A stretch of 64,000 nucleotides of DNA, from assembly GCA_037576195.1 (NCBI GenBank), contig CM075104.1, positions 27,668,211 through 27,732,210 on the forward strand. The letters run 5' to 3'. This DNA comes from Phytoseiulus persimilis. Lineage: Eukaryota > Arthropoda > Arachnida > Mesostigmata > Phytoseiidae. The notes beneath the pieces were generated by a model. That model saw only the letters and a list, made by a program, of their open reading frames with translations. It ran no database searches and was not told the origin of the DNA. A program made the translations under genes and the position numbers. Of this stretch, positions 1-11,607 are shown piece after piece (the stretch's first letter is position 1; every line of letters begins with the position of its first letter).

Positions 1-1490
1 AGTCGACCGAAGGCTGGCTATGCGATGGCTAGTCGGCTGAAGGTCAGCTGGTGTTCTTTCGAAGCAAATGAGTTTTCGGATACTTTGCTCAACATTGAGC
101 TCTCTTTGTGCCGGGAGGTTCCTTCAAATCGGCCTCCCCAGTCAGCCTCGGGCTTGAATGAGGGGAAACCGAAAATTAATCTGCGAATTCTTTGAGTTTG
201 CTTCTTCATGGGTGCATATCGGGGTGAGATGGAATACGAATCGAAACCATTTCGGAAAGCGCCGGTCCGTTGACAATTGGTGTTTCGCGGGCCTGTTGGA
301 GTTGGGGGTCGAGAAAAAGTTGGACGTCTTTTTCGACATGATCTCAAATCACCAATTTTCAACCGAAATTTGGATACGGTGAGAGGGAGGATGAGGGGGG
401 GGGGGGGGAGACAGAAACACCGGCGGCTGCGTTATGCTCAACTGAAGCGCAGTCATAATCGGGGCTCCGACTACAGCTATCGCCCTGTACTCCGTGATTT
501 GAACTCCCTTCTCTTAGGGGACGTGACAACGCGCCCAAAATTCAGAAACTTGGAGGAACTTCAAATCGGGTTCCCTCCCGGTCCATTCTCGCCTTCTCTT
601 AGCTTATCCCTGCATACTGGCACCAAGAGAGCGAGTGACGAGCGTGCCTGTCATCCACAGAACACGCTTTGTGATCCCGACCACACAGCGATTGGCTCGA
701 CCGATTTCCAACAGAGGTCCATACTTGCGTCCATGTTGCATATCGACGATTCGTCCGCGCTCCGATGTCTGTTTCGCCTGGGGCTGATAGATAAGACATA
801 CGTGAGATGAAAAAAGACGACCTGCATCAGGGAAGTTGTTATCTACGTTCGTTGAATCGGAATCAAGGATTCCGGAACCGTTCCCTCAGATCAGCTCTTG
901 TTTTCGTGCGCTTCGCCACGAGCGCCAAAGTTTTGGAATCTAGACTTGAAGTTCCCTCCCCTATTTCCGCAGTCTGAGGGTGGTCTTCATGGCCTTTCTC
1001 TCTTCTTGCTCAGAGCCCGTGGCTCCTGATGACGAGAAGTTCTCCACGACTTCGATTCACCCTCGCATAGATAACTGTGGTGGGCAAAATCATAATCATG
1101 ACTATCACAGAATCACCGAGTTCAAAATCACAGTTAAGATTTGAACAATGATCATAATCACAACCCCCCTGTGATTTTGCCGTCATCATGTCCGTAATCA
1201 TTTTCGGGAATTGTTGGAACGGAGTCGGGTGGTTTTGGGGTCGCTGAGCACAATGGAGATCTTTCCGACCTGATTCGGAATTCGTTGAGGAGCCCAAATT
1301 CATGATTCTGATCTCGCCGTCGCTGTGGGGCTCCCTGAAGATCCGAAGTTTCGGGGGCGGTGACGCGCGGTCGGAGGTTTTCGGGACCGGTGATCACGAT
1401 GCACGTGTGAGTTTTACTCGATCCATCCATCCTGATGAGGAACTCGCATTTTCCTCTCTCTTCACTGGGTCAGCATCATGGTTTCGAGAA
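1..1490. other. No gene identified; low-complexity tract
   Basis: I see no recognisable gene here. Open frames on both strands are short, contain low-complexity or shifted sequence, and lack conserved motifs. A run of 14 G lies at 395-408. Around 1085-1200 there is a cluster of short imperfect repeats built on an AATCAC/TGATTTT core in both orientations, which looks like a decayed palindromic repeat. The segment leads directly into the tandem array at 1491. Confidence 0.5.
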
Positions 1491-2465
1491 GTATGGTCAG
1501 ATTGGTCTCGGAATCACCCCTCGAGACTTGGGGAAGTATGGTCAGATTGGTCTCGGAAGCACCCCTCCAGACTTGGGAAAGTATGGCCAGATTGGTCCCT
1601 GGCCATCTTAAGACCCAATCCCACCGCCTTGCAATGGGATTTGCGAGGCGATAGGGAGTGTTACTGAAGCAATACCGAGAGGTGATTCCGGGACACTTCT
1701 GAGGGCTGGCTGAGAGGTTCAGCCGGGAAACAAAAAGATTGGTCCCTGAAACACCCCTCCGAACCTGAAAAGTAATGGTCAGATTGGTCTCGGAATCTCC
1801 CCTCCAGAGTTGGAAAAGTATGGCCAGATTGGTCCCTGACCATCTTAAGACCCAAGCCCACCGCCGCAACGGGATTTTCGAGGCGATAGGGAGTGTTGCT
1901 GAAGCAATACCGAGAGGTGATTCCGGGACACTTCTGAGGGCTGGCTGAGAGGTTCAGCCGGAAAACAAAGACTTGGAATGTAATGCTCAGATTGGTCCCG
2001 GAATCACCCCTCCAGAGTTGGAAAGTAATGCTCAGATTGGTCTCGGAATCACCCCTCCAGAGTTGGAAAGTAATGCTCAGATTGGTCGCGGAATCACCCC
2101 TCCAGAGTTTTAAAGTAATGCTCAGATTGGTCTCGGAATCTCCCCTCCAGAGTTGGAAAAGTATGGCCAGATTGGTCCCTGACCATCTTAAGACCCAAGC
2201 CTACCGCCGCAACGGGATTTGCGAGGCGATAGGGAGTGTTGCTGAAGCAATACCGAGAGGTGATTCCGGGACACTTCTGAGGGCTGGCTGAGAGGTTCAG
2301 CCGGAAAACAAAGACTTGGAATGTAATGCTCAGATTGGTCCCTGAATCACCCCTCCAGAGTTGGAAAGTAATGCTCAGATTGGTCCCGGAATCACCCCTC
2401 CAGCTTCCGAAAAGTATGGTCAGATTGGTCTCGGAATCACCCCTCCAGAGTTGAAAGAGTATGGC
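1491..2465. repeat. Higher-order tandem minisatellite array
   Basis: The basic unit is about 43-45 bases, beginning GTATGGTCAGATTGGTCTCG and ending with a CACCCCTCCAGAGTTGG-like segment; it recurs from 1491, 1536, and in several variants (GTAATGCTCAGATTGG) between about 1980 and 2460. Interspersed are three copies of a longer segment of about 155 bases starting with GTATGGCCAG at 1581, 1818 and 2161. Each carries the same internal landmarks in order: GACCATCTTAAGACCC, GAGGCGATAGGGAGTGTT, GGGACACTTCTGAGGG and GAGAGGTTCAGCC. The spacing of the long copies differs (237 and 343 bases) because the number of short units between them changes, so the array has grown by unequal exchange at two scales. 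Units near 45 bases keep artificial reading frames open on both strands; these are not genes. Confidence 0.9.
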
Positions 2466-2601
2466 GTCATATCGGGGCGTTGCACCTCATCGTCAGAATT
2501 TGCATGCAGATGACAGTCTGGAGGGGGTCAGAGTTGGGGTAAATCGCGAGGGGGGGGGAGGGGAGGGACAAACAAACAGACCCTGGATTTTTATGTATAT
2601 A

Positions 2602-3585
2602 CAGGGTGTGTCCTCTAAGCTGCAACATTTTCGTGGCCTTTCTGTTTTGGGCTGTATTTCGGTCAAATTTTATCCGATCTGGAAAAAAAAAATTTGATCG
2701 AAAGCTCTTGAAGAGACGCATCTTTTCGCATCACTATTTTCAATCATCAGATCAGTGTTGAGTTTTCCAGAGCCTGTCGAAGTTTTCCTCAATTCAATCC
2801 ATGGTCCCTAAAAGAACTAGCCAGGAAATCGCCGATTCTCAACCGATTTCGGGAATTAAAAAACGGAAAGATTCCCCTCGATGCCAGCTACACAACGCGC
2901 GGATCGGTTGCGAACCGGAGGAACGGTATTCAATACGGGATACCCCAAAATTGAGCCTCCCGGACCCCCTGCCGACCTCTCCCGTAGAGAACTGCCAGTA
3001 ACTCCTCAGGGAAGCCGATTTCGGAAATTTCGCTGGGCGCTCATCTCATGGCCTTTTGAGGTGGAAAAAAAAAGTTATCGGATTGACTCGGTGACTTCGT
3101 TCCCGGGTAGTTTGGCTCAAAATAAGAAACTTTTGCCATCAGTGAAATTTCCGAAATCGGCTCCCCTTAGGAGTTACAGGCAGTTCTTTACGGGAGGGGT
3201 CGGCAGGGTGTCCGTGAAGCTCAATTCTGGGGTATATCGTATTGAATACAGTTTCTCCGGTTCGCAACCGATCCGCGCGTTCCTGCGGGCTTTTTGTAGC
3301 TGGGATCGAGGGTAATCTTTCCGTTTTTCAATTTCCGAAATCGGTTGAGAATCGGCGATTTCCTGGTTAGTTCTTTTAGGTACCATGGATTGAATTGAGG
3401 AAAACTTCGACAGGCTCTGGAAAACTCAACACGGATCTGATGATTGGAAATAATGATGCGAAACGATGCGTCTCTTCAAGAGCTTTCGATCGAAAGAAAA
3501 ATTCCCAGATCGGATAAAATTTGACCGAAATACAGCCCAAAACAGAAAGGCCACGAAAATGTTGCAGCTTAGAGGACACACCCTG
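2602..3585. mobile_element. Foldback (palindromic) non-autonomous DNA transposon, TA target site
   Basis: The left arm (2602-3031) and right arm (3144-3585) are inverted copies of each other along about 430 bases, separated by a loop of only about 112 bases (3032-3143). The tips read CAGGGTGTGTCCTCTAAGCT on the left and its exact complement on the right. A TA dinucleotide lies immediately outside both tips (2600-2601 and 3586-3587), as expected for a TA target-site duplication of the Tc1/mariner-like type. Arms match closely at the tips and diverge by substitutions and small indels inward. No transposase frame is present; open frames inside are arm mirror images. I therefore call it a long-arm MITE or foldback element dependent on a transposase elsewhere. 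Family assignment is inference from the TA duplication alone. Confidence 0.85.
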
Positions 3586-3587
3586 TA

Positions 3588-4492
3588 GATTAATGTGATG
3601 GTGATGATGATCCGCTCGAGGAAGCGGCGAATCTCTCACTCAGCAATTGCTATTGAGATTTAATGAAGCACTGATTGAGCATTGCGGAGCAGTACTCCTA
3701 ACTGCAAGTTCTAATCGCTTAGCGGATCCAACTAGAGAGGGCTGAGATACGCTAGTTACGGAGCAGCATGGTGAGCTCGGTGTCCGGGTCGTGAAGGTAC
3801 TGCCACACATGAGGTTCTCTGCGGGGTCGGACGGCGTCATTCAGGAGGGTTCTGTGGCTGACGGCGATGATGCTGCTGAGACCTTCATGGGCTCTGCGTC
3901 GAAGCTGTGGCGGTCGTTCCTGGCCGGGCTAGAGACTGGATTCGTATGGCTCCGTTCAAATTCATGACAGTACAGAGGAGCTGAACGAATCGAGGACAGC
4001 AATCGGAATCAGCTTCTTAGACTGTGCATCCAACGTTATAACAACTGCGTCGACAGCCACCTTCTCATCTGAGTCTATCTGCTGGAACGTAGAACCGCCG
4101 TCTTACGCTTCACGTACGCATGTTCGAGGGAGTCAAACGACTCTGAAGCAAGAGTGTGTCGGGTTGGAACCGCGTCTCTGCAGGCCCGTTCCAGTATAGC
4201 ACGCGTGGTAATAATTCTTCGATTGCGTTTTTCGCGTTTTCCTCAGGTTGCTTTGAAGTCGAGCGGCATTTGCGAAGCGGGCAAGTAGCTGGCCGGGGGA
4301 ACGTCAATCCTCAAAAAAAAAGTCTCGGCCATTAGTCGGCCCTTGGGTTTCGCACTACTTTGCCAAAACTTGGTCAACTCTAAAGGCTCCTATCTCGGCT
4401 CCCAGGAGGGTTACAGCAGCTGATCGAGCTATTTCTGGAAAGCTGAGAAGTTTGGATCGAAGATGGACGCACATCTTTAAAATCGATGAATT
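3588..4492. other. No gene identified; short unassigned minus-strand frame
   Basis: A minus-strand open stretch at about 3752-3928 (59 codons, no start codon) reads like protein (it contains LLNDAVRPRREPHVWQYL) but is bounded by stop codons and has no splice context I can defend, so it may be a gene or transposon remnant. A 12-base sequence GTCTCGGCCATT at about 4322-4333 reappears inverted just outside the right end of the neighbouring transposon (5481-5492), which suggests that the element's original ends may lie further out than the arms I could align. Confidence 0.3.
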
Positions 4493-5479
4493 CGAAACAG
4501 ATGCGAAACTAGATACCGTCGAGTGCGCACTCTGGAGCTAATCTGAAGTGCAAGGTCACTGAGCGTCAAAGCTTATGCAAAAAAAAGTCCAGAAAAAATG
4601 GGCGTCTTTTTTTATTCGCGGAAAATATTTTTTTCCTGTCTTCCCTCCAGAGGGAATGAAGAGGTCGTTCAAGGCTTCCGCTGGGCGCAGAACTGATAGG
4701 AGGTACCTAGCATGGGCTAGGTAGAAGACTGAGGCCCCAACTTTCGAACAGCAGCCGACGATTTCGAGACGGACGATGGTCGATGCTTCTTTGATGAACC
4801 AGATGTTGACGTTGTTGTCGGCGTCCATCACTTCCGCCAAGTAGGCTAGAGCCAAATTGATTCGGTATGGTCCAGAAATCAGAAGCAGTAGGTGGTCTCA
4901 CGTCAGCTTCGGGCGTCGCTCCATGTGATCGATGATCTCGGAAGACATGTCACTATCCCCCCATGATCGCTGGCCGAACCCGTTTACCAGGTAACCCACA
5001 ACTCGGCAAAGCGAACGGAGTTCGGTAGGAATCTGTTGTCGACAGTGTGATGAAGCATTTATATCGCTGAGCATCGCGGCCATGCACTGCCTCGACAATC
5101 CAACGGAGCTTCGTGACTCGGATCGAAAAATTGGCTCCATCGCACGGAATCTGTTTTCTCTCGCCTTCCATCGCGGACATCGATACGTTGAAGCCCAGCT
5201 CGCGCATGTATCGCACAGCATCCCGAGAGCCACTATCGACTATGAGAACATCCTTGCGCCTCAGTAGACCTAGGAGATTCTGATCCTGTAAAACTTTGGG
5301 CGGGGGGTCGGAAAAGATGGGAGTGTCGGTCAAAAAAAAAAAATCTTATTCTCGGCGATCAAAAGAAACGCCTCTTTTTTTCTGGTTTTTTTTTTGCAAA
5401 AGCTTTGACTCGCAGTGACCTTCCGATCCAGCGCAACTCCAGAGTGCGCACTCGACGCTATCTATTTTCGCATCTGTTC
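4493..5479 (-). mobile_element. Decayed DDE transposon with terminal inverted repeats
   Basis: The outer arms are inverted copies: left 4493-4625 and right about 5343-5479. Shared landmarks are GAACAGATGCG-like tips, GTCGAGTGCGCACTCTGGAG, AAGGTCACTG, GTCAAAGCTT and long A/T runs. Between them, on the minus strand, is a broken transposase (see separate entry). The element is about 1 kb, too small for a complete autonomous copy, and the coding part is frameshifted, so it is a dead copy. Terminal structure plus DDE-type coding remnant make the transposon call secure; the family (PIF/Harbinger-like, perhaps the ISL2EU branch) is inferred from the transposase motifs. Confidence 0.75.
4898..5333 (-). 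pseudogene. Transposase remnant (DDE_Tnp_4 / Harbinger-like)
   Basis: The minus-strand frame from 5333 contains KDVLIVDSGSRDAV, then GFNVSMSAMEGERKQIPCD and RVTKLRWIVEAVHGR. This order (aspartate after a hydrophobic strand, a glycine-lysine-rich loop, then the helix V-x-K-x-R-W-x-V-E-x-V-x-G ending in the glutamate) is the signature of the C-terminal half of PIF/Harbinger-type and related DDE transposases in arthropods. The first motif, normally DRGFRD, is degraded to DSGSRD. After about residue 95 the frame shifts; the continuation (VGYLVNGFGQRSWGDSD) is in another frame. The N-terminal DNA-binding part and first catalytic aspartate are not found. It is an inactive relic inside the inverted-repeat element. 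Confidence 0.7.
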
Positions 5480-6506
5480 AATGGCCGAGACCCTTGAACA
5501 CACCGAGAGCGAGACTTCATTCGGACCGGAAACCCTGTCGAAGGCGGACGAGTGTGCGATCAGAACCTCGGAACAGGAATTATCAGTCGTTACACTATGG
5601 ACGGATGATCCAGGAATCTGTGGTTGATATGGAGATTTGTCAAAGAGAGGATTTTACGATAACCGTTAGGGAAGAGAGATCGCCCTGAGATGAGAGGGAC
5701 ATAACTCTATGCTCCAAGAGTTGTACGCAGCTCAACGTCGATAATTACAATATGAATCGGTCAGCAATCATTCATATGATCGATATCAGAAGCCGGCCCA
5801 ATGCTGCTTCCAATTCGCTTCAGGATTCAGCAGTGTGTACTCCAACAAGGTCCTCAGTATCAAGTGCTCCTCATAAACTATTTGGAGCTGTCGCATCAAG
5901 ATTTGTCCTGCGGCCCCGACAACAGGTTTGTCGCCGAATTCATGGAATCACAAGAAGTGACAGTACTTGAGAACAGCTTCAGTGCAATTGCTGTGTTGCA
6001 GTCCGTTGGACCGCCTCGTTGGGATCGCGAACAAAGTGTACGTTCATCTCATATATCAACTAGACATGAATTTCCGAGACTCGGAACTCGGAAAGGGAGA
6101 TCCATCATCAACGGACGTTTTCAACCCACCAAAATCATCCAAGAAATGGTTTCCGACTCGGGCATGAGAAACGGAGCATCTATAGGAGGATATGAACCTG
6201 TGCTCCGCCATTGGATCCGTTGAGACGCTTTTCACTCATTCGCTTGTATGAGTGAGATTTTTTTTGTGATGCTGAGCTCGAAGAAGTGGATTTCCAGTGG
6301 AGCCGATCTCTTCAGACTGGAGGCAGTTTTGTCAACATGTCGTCGAAATGGTGACATGAGAAGTGTGGGAGGTATTGAGTTTCTCGAGCGCGCACATCGC
6401 GACAATCAGCGAATGGCGAGGCCAGCTCACAAGCTCAACGGAACCATCATTCAGAGCCCACAGTGGAAGCGTGAAGAACCCCGTGAGATGTCGAGTCAAA
6501 GGCGTC
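5480..6506 (+). CDS. Possible unidentified split gene (exon-like pieces only)
   Basis: Three protein-like plus-strand pieces lie here. The first opens with an ATG at 5480 (MAETLEHTESETSFGPE, acidic and polar) and runs to a stop near 5627. The second follows a plausible acceptor (CTTCAG at 5818-5823) and reads IQQCVLQQGPQYQVLLINYL and NRFVAEFMESQEVTVLENSF, a helical-looking segment, to about 6030. The third ends at a strong donor (GTAAGT at 6507) and reads KLNGTIIQSPQWKREEP. Phases between the pieces could not be reconciled and I recognise no family, so a gene, a gene fragment or chance are all possible. Confidence 0.2.
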
Positions 6507-6615
6507 GTAAGTATTTCGAATCTTCCGTTGATGATGGATCTCCCTTTCCGAATCAAAAAAATAATTTCCGAGTCGGAAATTATTTTCCGAGTTCCGAGTC
6601 TCGGAAATTCATGTC
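6061..6615. repeat. Inverted repeat with nested perfect palindrome
   Basis: Left arm 6061-6114 (TAGACATGAATTTCCGAGAC then GGAAAGGGAGATCCATCATC) recurs inverted at 6524-6615. The right arm carries an extra insert of about 37 bases that is itself a palindrome: 6558-6586 forms a perfect 14-base-pair stem around one central base (AAATAATTTCCGA / TCGGAAATTATTT). This is the geometry of a MITE pair or a small foldback element with a nested duplication. Confidence 0.7.
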
Positions 6616-9600
6616 TAATATCAACCCAATCGGGTCAATCAATCGATCGGGACCCCATGCAACCCATGCATTCAGTATCCGGGTTGACCGCATTTCCACT
6701 CTTGCTTATCTCATTCAGAGCCAAATCTTCCTCACCGCTCCTCCCTCCGAATTCTACCCTCGTTCCATCTAACAAATGTTGATCGAATACTGGTTGGTCA
6801 TCCTGTTCGCTCCCCTCCAAGCTCCAGAGAAAATTTTGTCACCATGAGACCGATGAGCCAGGAGGACTGCTGAAGCAGCTCATGCTTTCCCGATATCAAT
6901 CAATTCTGGGCCAGGGGACTAGGGGTATATGATGGCTTAGGTTCGAGGCGACATGCGTGCCCGCGCTGACGTTGAGCAACTCATTCCTGGTAGCATCAGC
7001 CGATACACGAAAGAGGATTGAAACTTCCAAGCATGGCAATCATATCATGCATATGGTATCGCTCTTACCTGTCAGGATGTCGGGAACGGGGACATACGAT
7101 CTGACTCGATCCGGGCCGAGCTCGAAGGAATACACTTCTTTTCAAATAGATATCGATTTTTATTCTCGTTTCACAGTTGAATATGATTGAGGCATTCATG
7201 TTCCTTTGGATAAAAATAGAATAAAATGATGTTTATATATTCATATATCCATATTCACTCTTTCCCCTTTTTGTTCAGATATTCGGGTGCCTTGAACTCA
7301 AGTAGAAAGTCACGACACAACAATTGTTGGTATGCTCTGAACTCTGTACCCCATTGGCTGGATGTGATGCTCATTCACGGGGCAACGATCCAACGACAGC
7401 AATGAGACAAGAGCGGGAGCAATATTTTCCGATTCGAAAAGATAAGAAAATCTCCAGAGCTCCCCCGTTGCGGCTGGGACTCAAGAGTGGGTCAGACGAT
7501 CGGTTTCAATCGTCGGAGTAAGAGAGACCATTCATGCATTCTTAGGAGAACACGAGCAGTCGTACCGGGATACTTGATGGCACCTTGGTAGCCAGTTGTG
7601 GATAGAATAATAATCGAAGTGTCAGGGGTAGCGATAGCTGTATTAGTTGAAGTCGTTGGAGTGCTGGTTTTCAATATTGTTGCTATTGATTCAGCGCTTC
7701 TGCGCTAACAGAGGCTTTCAACAGCACGATGAAAACTAGCTCTCCGAAAATCTCTTCAGTAAATGAGGTTCCTATGTAATAGTTTCAGCGACGCGCCGCA
7801 GTAATGACAGGACCGCTAGTTGATCAGGAAGTGGGTTTTCAATGCGACCTCGAAGCTCTTGGTTTCGAAGAAAACCGAGTCTTCCCGGATTGGATAGAGA
7901 AGCGTTTCAATGGCCAGTGATTGATTTTCACATCCACAGCCGGCGGAGGATTTTCTCAGCTAGAACGCGGAGCTGGAAGTTATCCTCGCAGTGCTCACGA
8001 AACTCAGTCCCTGTCACTCACGAAGATACAGGCGCTTTGTAGGTAAGATGAACGGAAACTTGGGAGAATGCTAGCCAGGTGGGTATGTGGGTAGGTAGGT
8101 GGGTTGAATAGTGGTAGAAAGTTTTCAAAAATCTATGTCATAAATGCTTCAGGTAATCTGATCCGCTCCAGTGGGCTCACTTATCCATGGATGGCGCATC
8201 AAGGTAAATAGGGTTGACTGCGCAATACCTCATAAATAGAGTACCTAGTGGCTTAATAATCAAGATCAGGATCCTCCGAAGGCCAAAACCTTCCCTCCGA
8301 TCCATGCATTCACTCGACTCGGGGCAAAGGTGAAAATCAACGACACGGAGAATCACCTCATATATGTTCGCTGAGTTTCCCAGTTCAGTACCAAGTTTGT
8401 GATGATGGTGATAATGTTAAATAAACAAAATAAATAATAACAGCTCAAAGATGTAACTTTAATGGCTGATATGAAAGACGAACATCGGCAACGACGACGG
8501 CGACGAAGAATCATCGGTCGGTCGGTCGGTCGTTAAGGCGATTGATACTAAACATACCCACATCAGCCGAAACAGAAACAAGAAAAGAACGCCAGCGATA
8601 GCAAAACGTCTCCTTCTCCCCGTTTTCTTCATAGTTGGCAGAAGTGTTTGCCGATTGTTCAAGCCATGTTGTTGGTATTCTCTGACCGCACGGTTGGCGA
8701 ACAGTTAGACGGTCAGACAACCAGAGAGATGCGCAAGACGAACTCGGAGGAACGATTCAGACGAAGGCCCATCAACTGGGCGGGGTCGCGGCCAACCGGA
8801 CAATATGCTAGTTGTCCTTGAAAGGTCTCAGTGGAACCACTACCTTCCACTGGTACTGCTTCCAAATCTGAACTTAACCATCATGATGAGATCCACCAAT
8901 CACAGAGCCTTAACACGCTAGTCAGCTCGAATGGCAATGCTTGAGATGACTATTGCCGGGTGGATGTAACCGGTAATTGCTTGGAAATTCAATGAGTACA
9001 TGCATTATTGTTAACCGTGGTCTTCTCAGCGCAACATGTTCCGCCGTGTTCCTTGTTGTTTCTAACACCTTTCAAAAAACTATGATGAACTTTGTCTACA
9101 ATGATTCGGGTAAATAACGAACAAACGAACGACTACGATCAAAAGATAATTATCCTCTTTTCCCGCCGCGCGAATAACTCCTCTGACTCGTTCCATTTTG
9201 AGGTCAGCCGAGCCGTACTCGTTCTCTAGCGGGCGCAGGTTAGCGGGAATACCGTTTTTTTGCTAATATGGATTCATTGATCAACTGAAATGATTAACAG
9301 TGACTAGTTCTTTTTGTTCTCGTGATTTAGTGGTCGGTTCCCTATTCTCGATCGCTGAGACTCAGACAGAGAGAGTTACCGATTCGATCGGCTCATGACA
9401 AGTTCGGAGTGCGGGTGGACTTTCCTCGTTTTGACCACTTGAAGTGTACGCCGCTCAGAGATATTGTTCCCTCCTTGACCGAATTGGTTAGCGTCGATTC
9501 GTGGCCCTTTTTTCGTGAGCTGTCAGCAGCCAGTGATTCGGAAGAAATCTTATGATGACCGTTTTCCCGTCAGGGCCGCGATTGCACACGATAAAACACA

Positions 9601-11607
9601 GTCTCTTTCCACAACAGATGCCTAAGTTGTCGTAAGCGAGCGAACGACTCGCATCAAGCTGCGACTTTAGTCGAGGAGGATAGGTCCAAAAGCCAACATG
9701 AACAAGTTCCCTCGCGTTCAATGTCACGCAGAACTCGACTTCGTCTTCCTCTTCCGCGTTCTCTCTGCTTGTCGATCTCTCAAGTTTCTGGCGGCTGTTA
9801 GTCTGGGGAGTCGAAACGATGTAACCAAAAGGAGCGTTCCGCTTTCGACGGGCACGGAAGATCAGAAATGAGTCAAATACTTACTGAATAATCGATTGAT
9901 TGAGCTAGAACATTGTTATTCCAGGCGTAGGATCAACTCTTGTTCTCCTCGCTAGACTGTGTATGTGATGCAAACTTAAATATATAGAAACCAATGAGGA
10001 TGCTCAGAGTTATCCTCGAACCCCGGAGATCGTAGGACTGTAGGGCTCACAAATGGCGTCAAAAATAGTTATCGATACAATATTCTTGCTCTGTAGCTCG
10101 ATCTTCGTCATACGCGGTCCTCCGTTCAGTCATTCATTCATATGCTCATTCAATTCAAAACAGACTGGGAATCAATGCAAATGATAAACGGCAGGCGACA
10201 TGATGTGACCACCTGAGCCGGGTAACACGGTAGAATTTCGAGAAGCTTATTGCTTGGAAATCCAACTGAAAATCGCTCTTCGAGACCAGAGTTCGAAACT
10301 CTGGGGAAGACACTAGAGAACACATTTCCTAAACAGCTGCTTGACCGTTCGGAAAAAACAAACAAAGACGGCATTCATTGCATGGAACCTTTTCGCCTTT
10401 CGCGCATTGTCCAGAAATGCCCATTGGATGCTAGAGTGTGTCAATGGTCGTCAGGGTAAATAAAACAACGTAGGGATTTCGGGGGAGTTTGAACAAAACT
10501 GCTGATACGGAAAAAGCTCCGACGTATTCGTATCCAGATGTATATGATATGAGGGAGATCGTTGTGGGCTGGATCAGAGGAGAATAATTTCCTCCATACA
10601 TGTACAATGGATGGGAAGGTGGAAGGATTTATGGATCGGTCGATCGTCCGAAGAAAACAAGGGTAATCCCGTCTCACAGATAGCGATCGCCCTCTAAACC
10701 CTTCGATCTTCTGTCAGCGTTTCAACGCCTCGAAAGACGGTCCCCTAAATCGGAGAAGACGACAGCGAAGCGGTTTCTCCGTGGAGATTGCTCTCGTATC
10801 CCAACTGGTTAAACAGTCATACACAAAGCTGGATTTGTACGGGCTGAGAGAAACGAGCACCTGGCATAGATGCCGCTCCCTCGGAAGCTCCGAAAGCTTC
10901 ATAGAACAACGGAGAAAGCTTGGAAGAGAAACACAGAGCGGTTTCACGTCTAATCAGTGCCATCGGTTAATAATTCTCAACTTCTGTTCCTCGAACAATG
11001 GAATAATATTTGGAGGCTGTTTAACGGAAAGGTACGGGACACAATGTGTACGCTTCGGAACTCTCAGAAAGTCCTCATTTCCAAAACTGAAGTGGCATAT
11101 TCATCTGGAGCGAACATTTGAAGCGAGCATTCGCAGCGACAGATAGACTGTCAGACGGGGAGGAGGGGGAAGCCAAACTGACGATCAGCTCACGGCGGAC
11201 GCCCTTCGTTGTATATTGAGGAGGGTGTCTCAACGATCCTAACCACCAACAGCCTTTGACGGCATCTCATAGTGGCATCTAACCTCCTAGAACGCCTCAA
11301 CCGTTAACAGAAAAGATGTATAGGAAGGCTCCAAATTAGGTTCATCAGCGCGAAGGAGAAAAAAACTGCTGTCGCCAAGTTTTTGTCCCCATATCAAGGA
11401 AGTTACTACCTAGTAACTGCTTGCAGAAGCGACCGCGTGTCTCGCTTCGTTTCTTTGACGTTCGGTGCATGAATAAAAGGAAATCAAGCTTTCTGACTCT
11501 TTCTCTCTTTGTCGTCCAACTTGGGGCGGAACGGATGCCATGCAATGTTTTTCCGGCAATGATTTCTCCGGAATTCATGGCTGGCAAGAGGGACAACCCA
11601 AGTCGGC
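6616..11607. other. Gene-poor flank downstream of the first brat gene
   Basis: No gene could be supported over about 5 kb. The stretch includes AT-rich patches around 7140-7260 and 8400-8450 (the latter with overlapping plus-strand AATAAA-type hexamers), a GGTA/GGTG-rich patch at about 8075-8106 and a (TCGG)n microsatellite at about 8515-8534. A short palindrome (CCAGAGTTCGAAACTCTGG) lies near 10288. Part of this DNA may be 3' untranslated sequence of the brat gene that ends at 11608, since brat transcripts usually have long 3' ends, but I cannot place its poly(A) site. Confidence 0.4.

Noticed and set aside
1462-1869. 135-codon minus-strand frame with repeated GTNLAIL/ETNLTI peptides
   Set aside because: It is the translation of the 45-base tandem unit, which keeps frames open because its length is a multiple of three.
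10280-10300. Sequence GAGTTCGAAACTC resembling a tRNA T-loop
   Set aside because: No matching acceptor stem, anticodon arm or internal A-box at the right distance. I found no convincing tRNA, rRNA or CRISPR array anywhere in the window.
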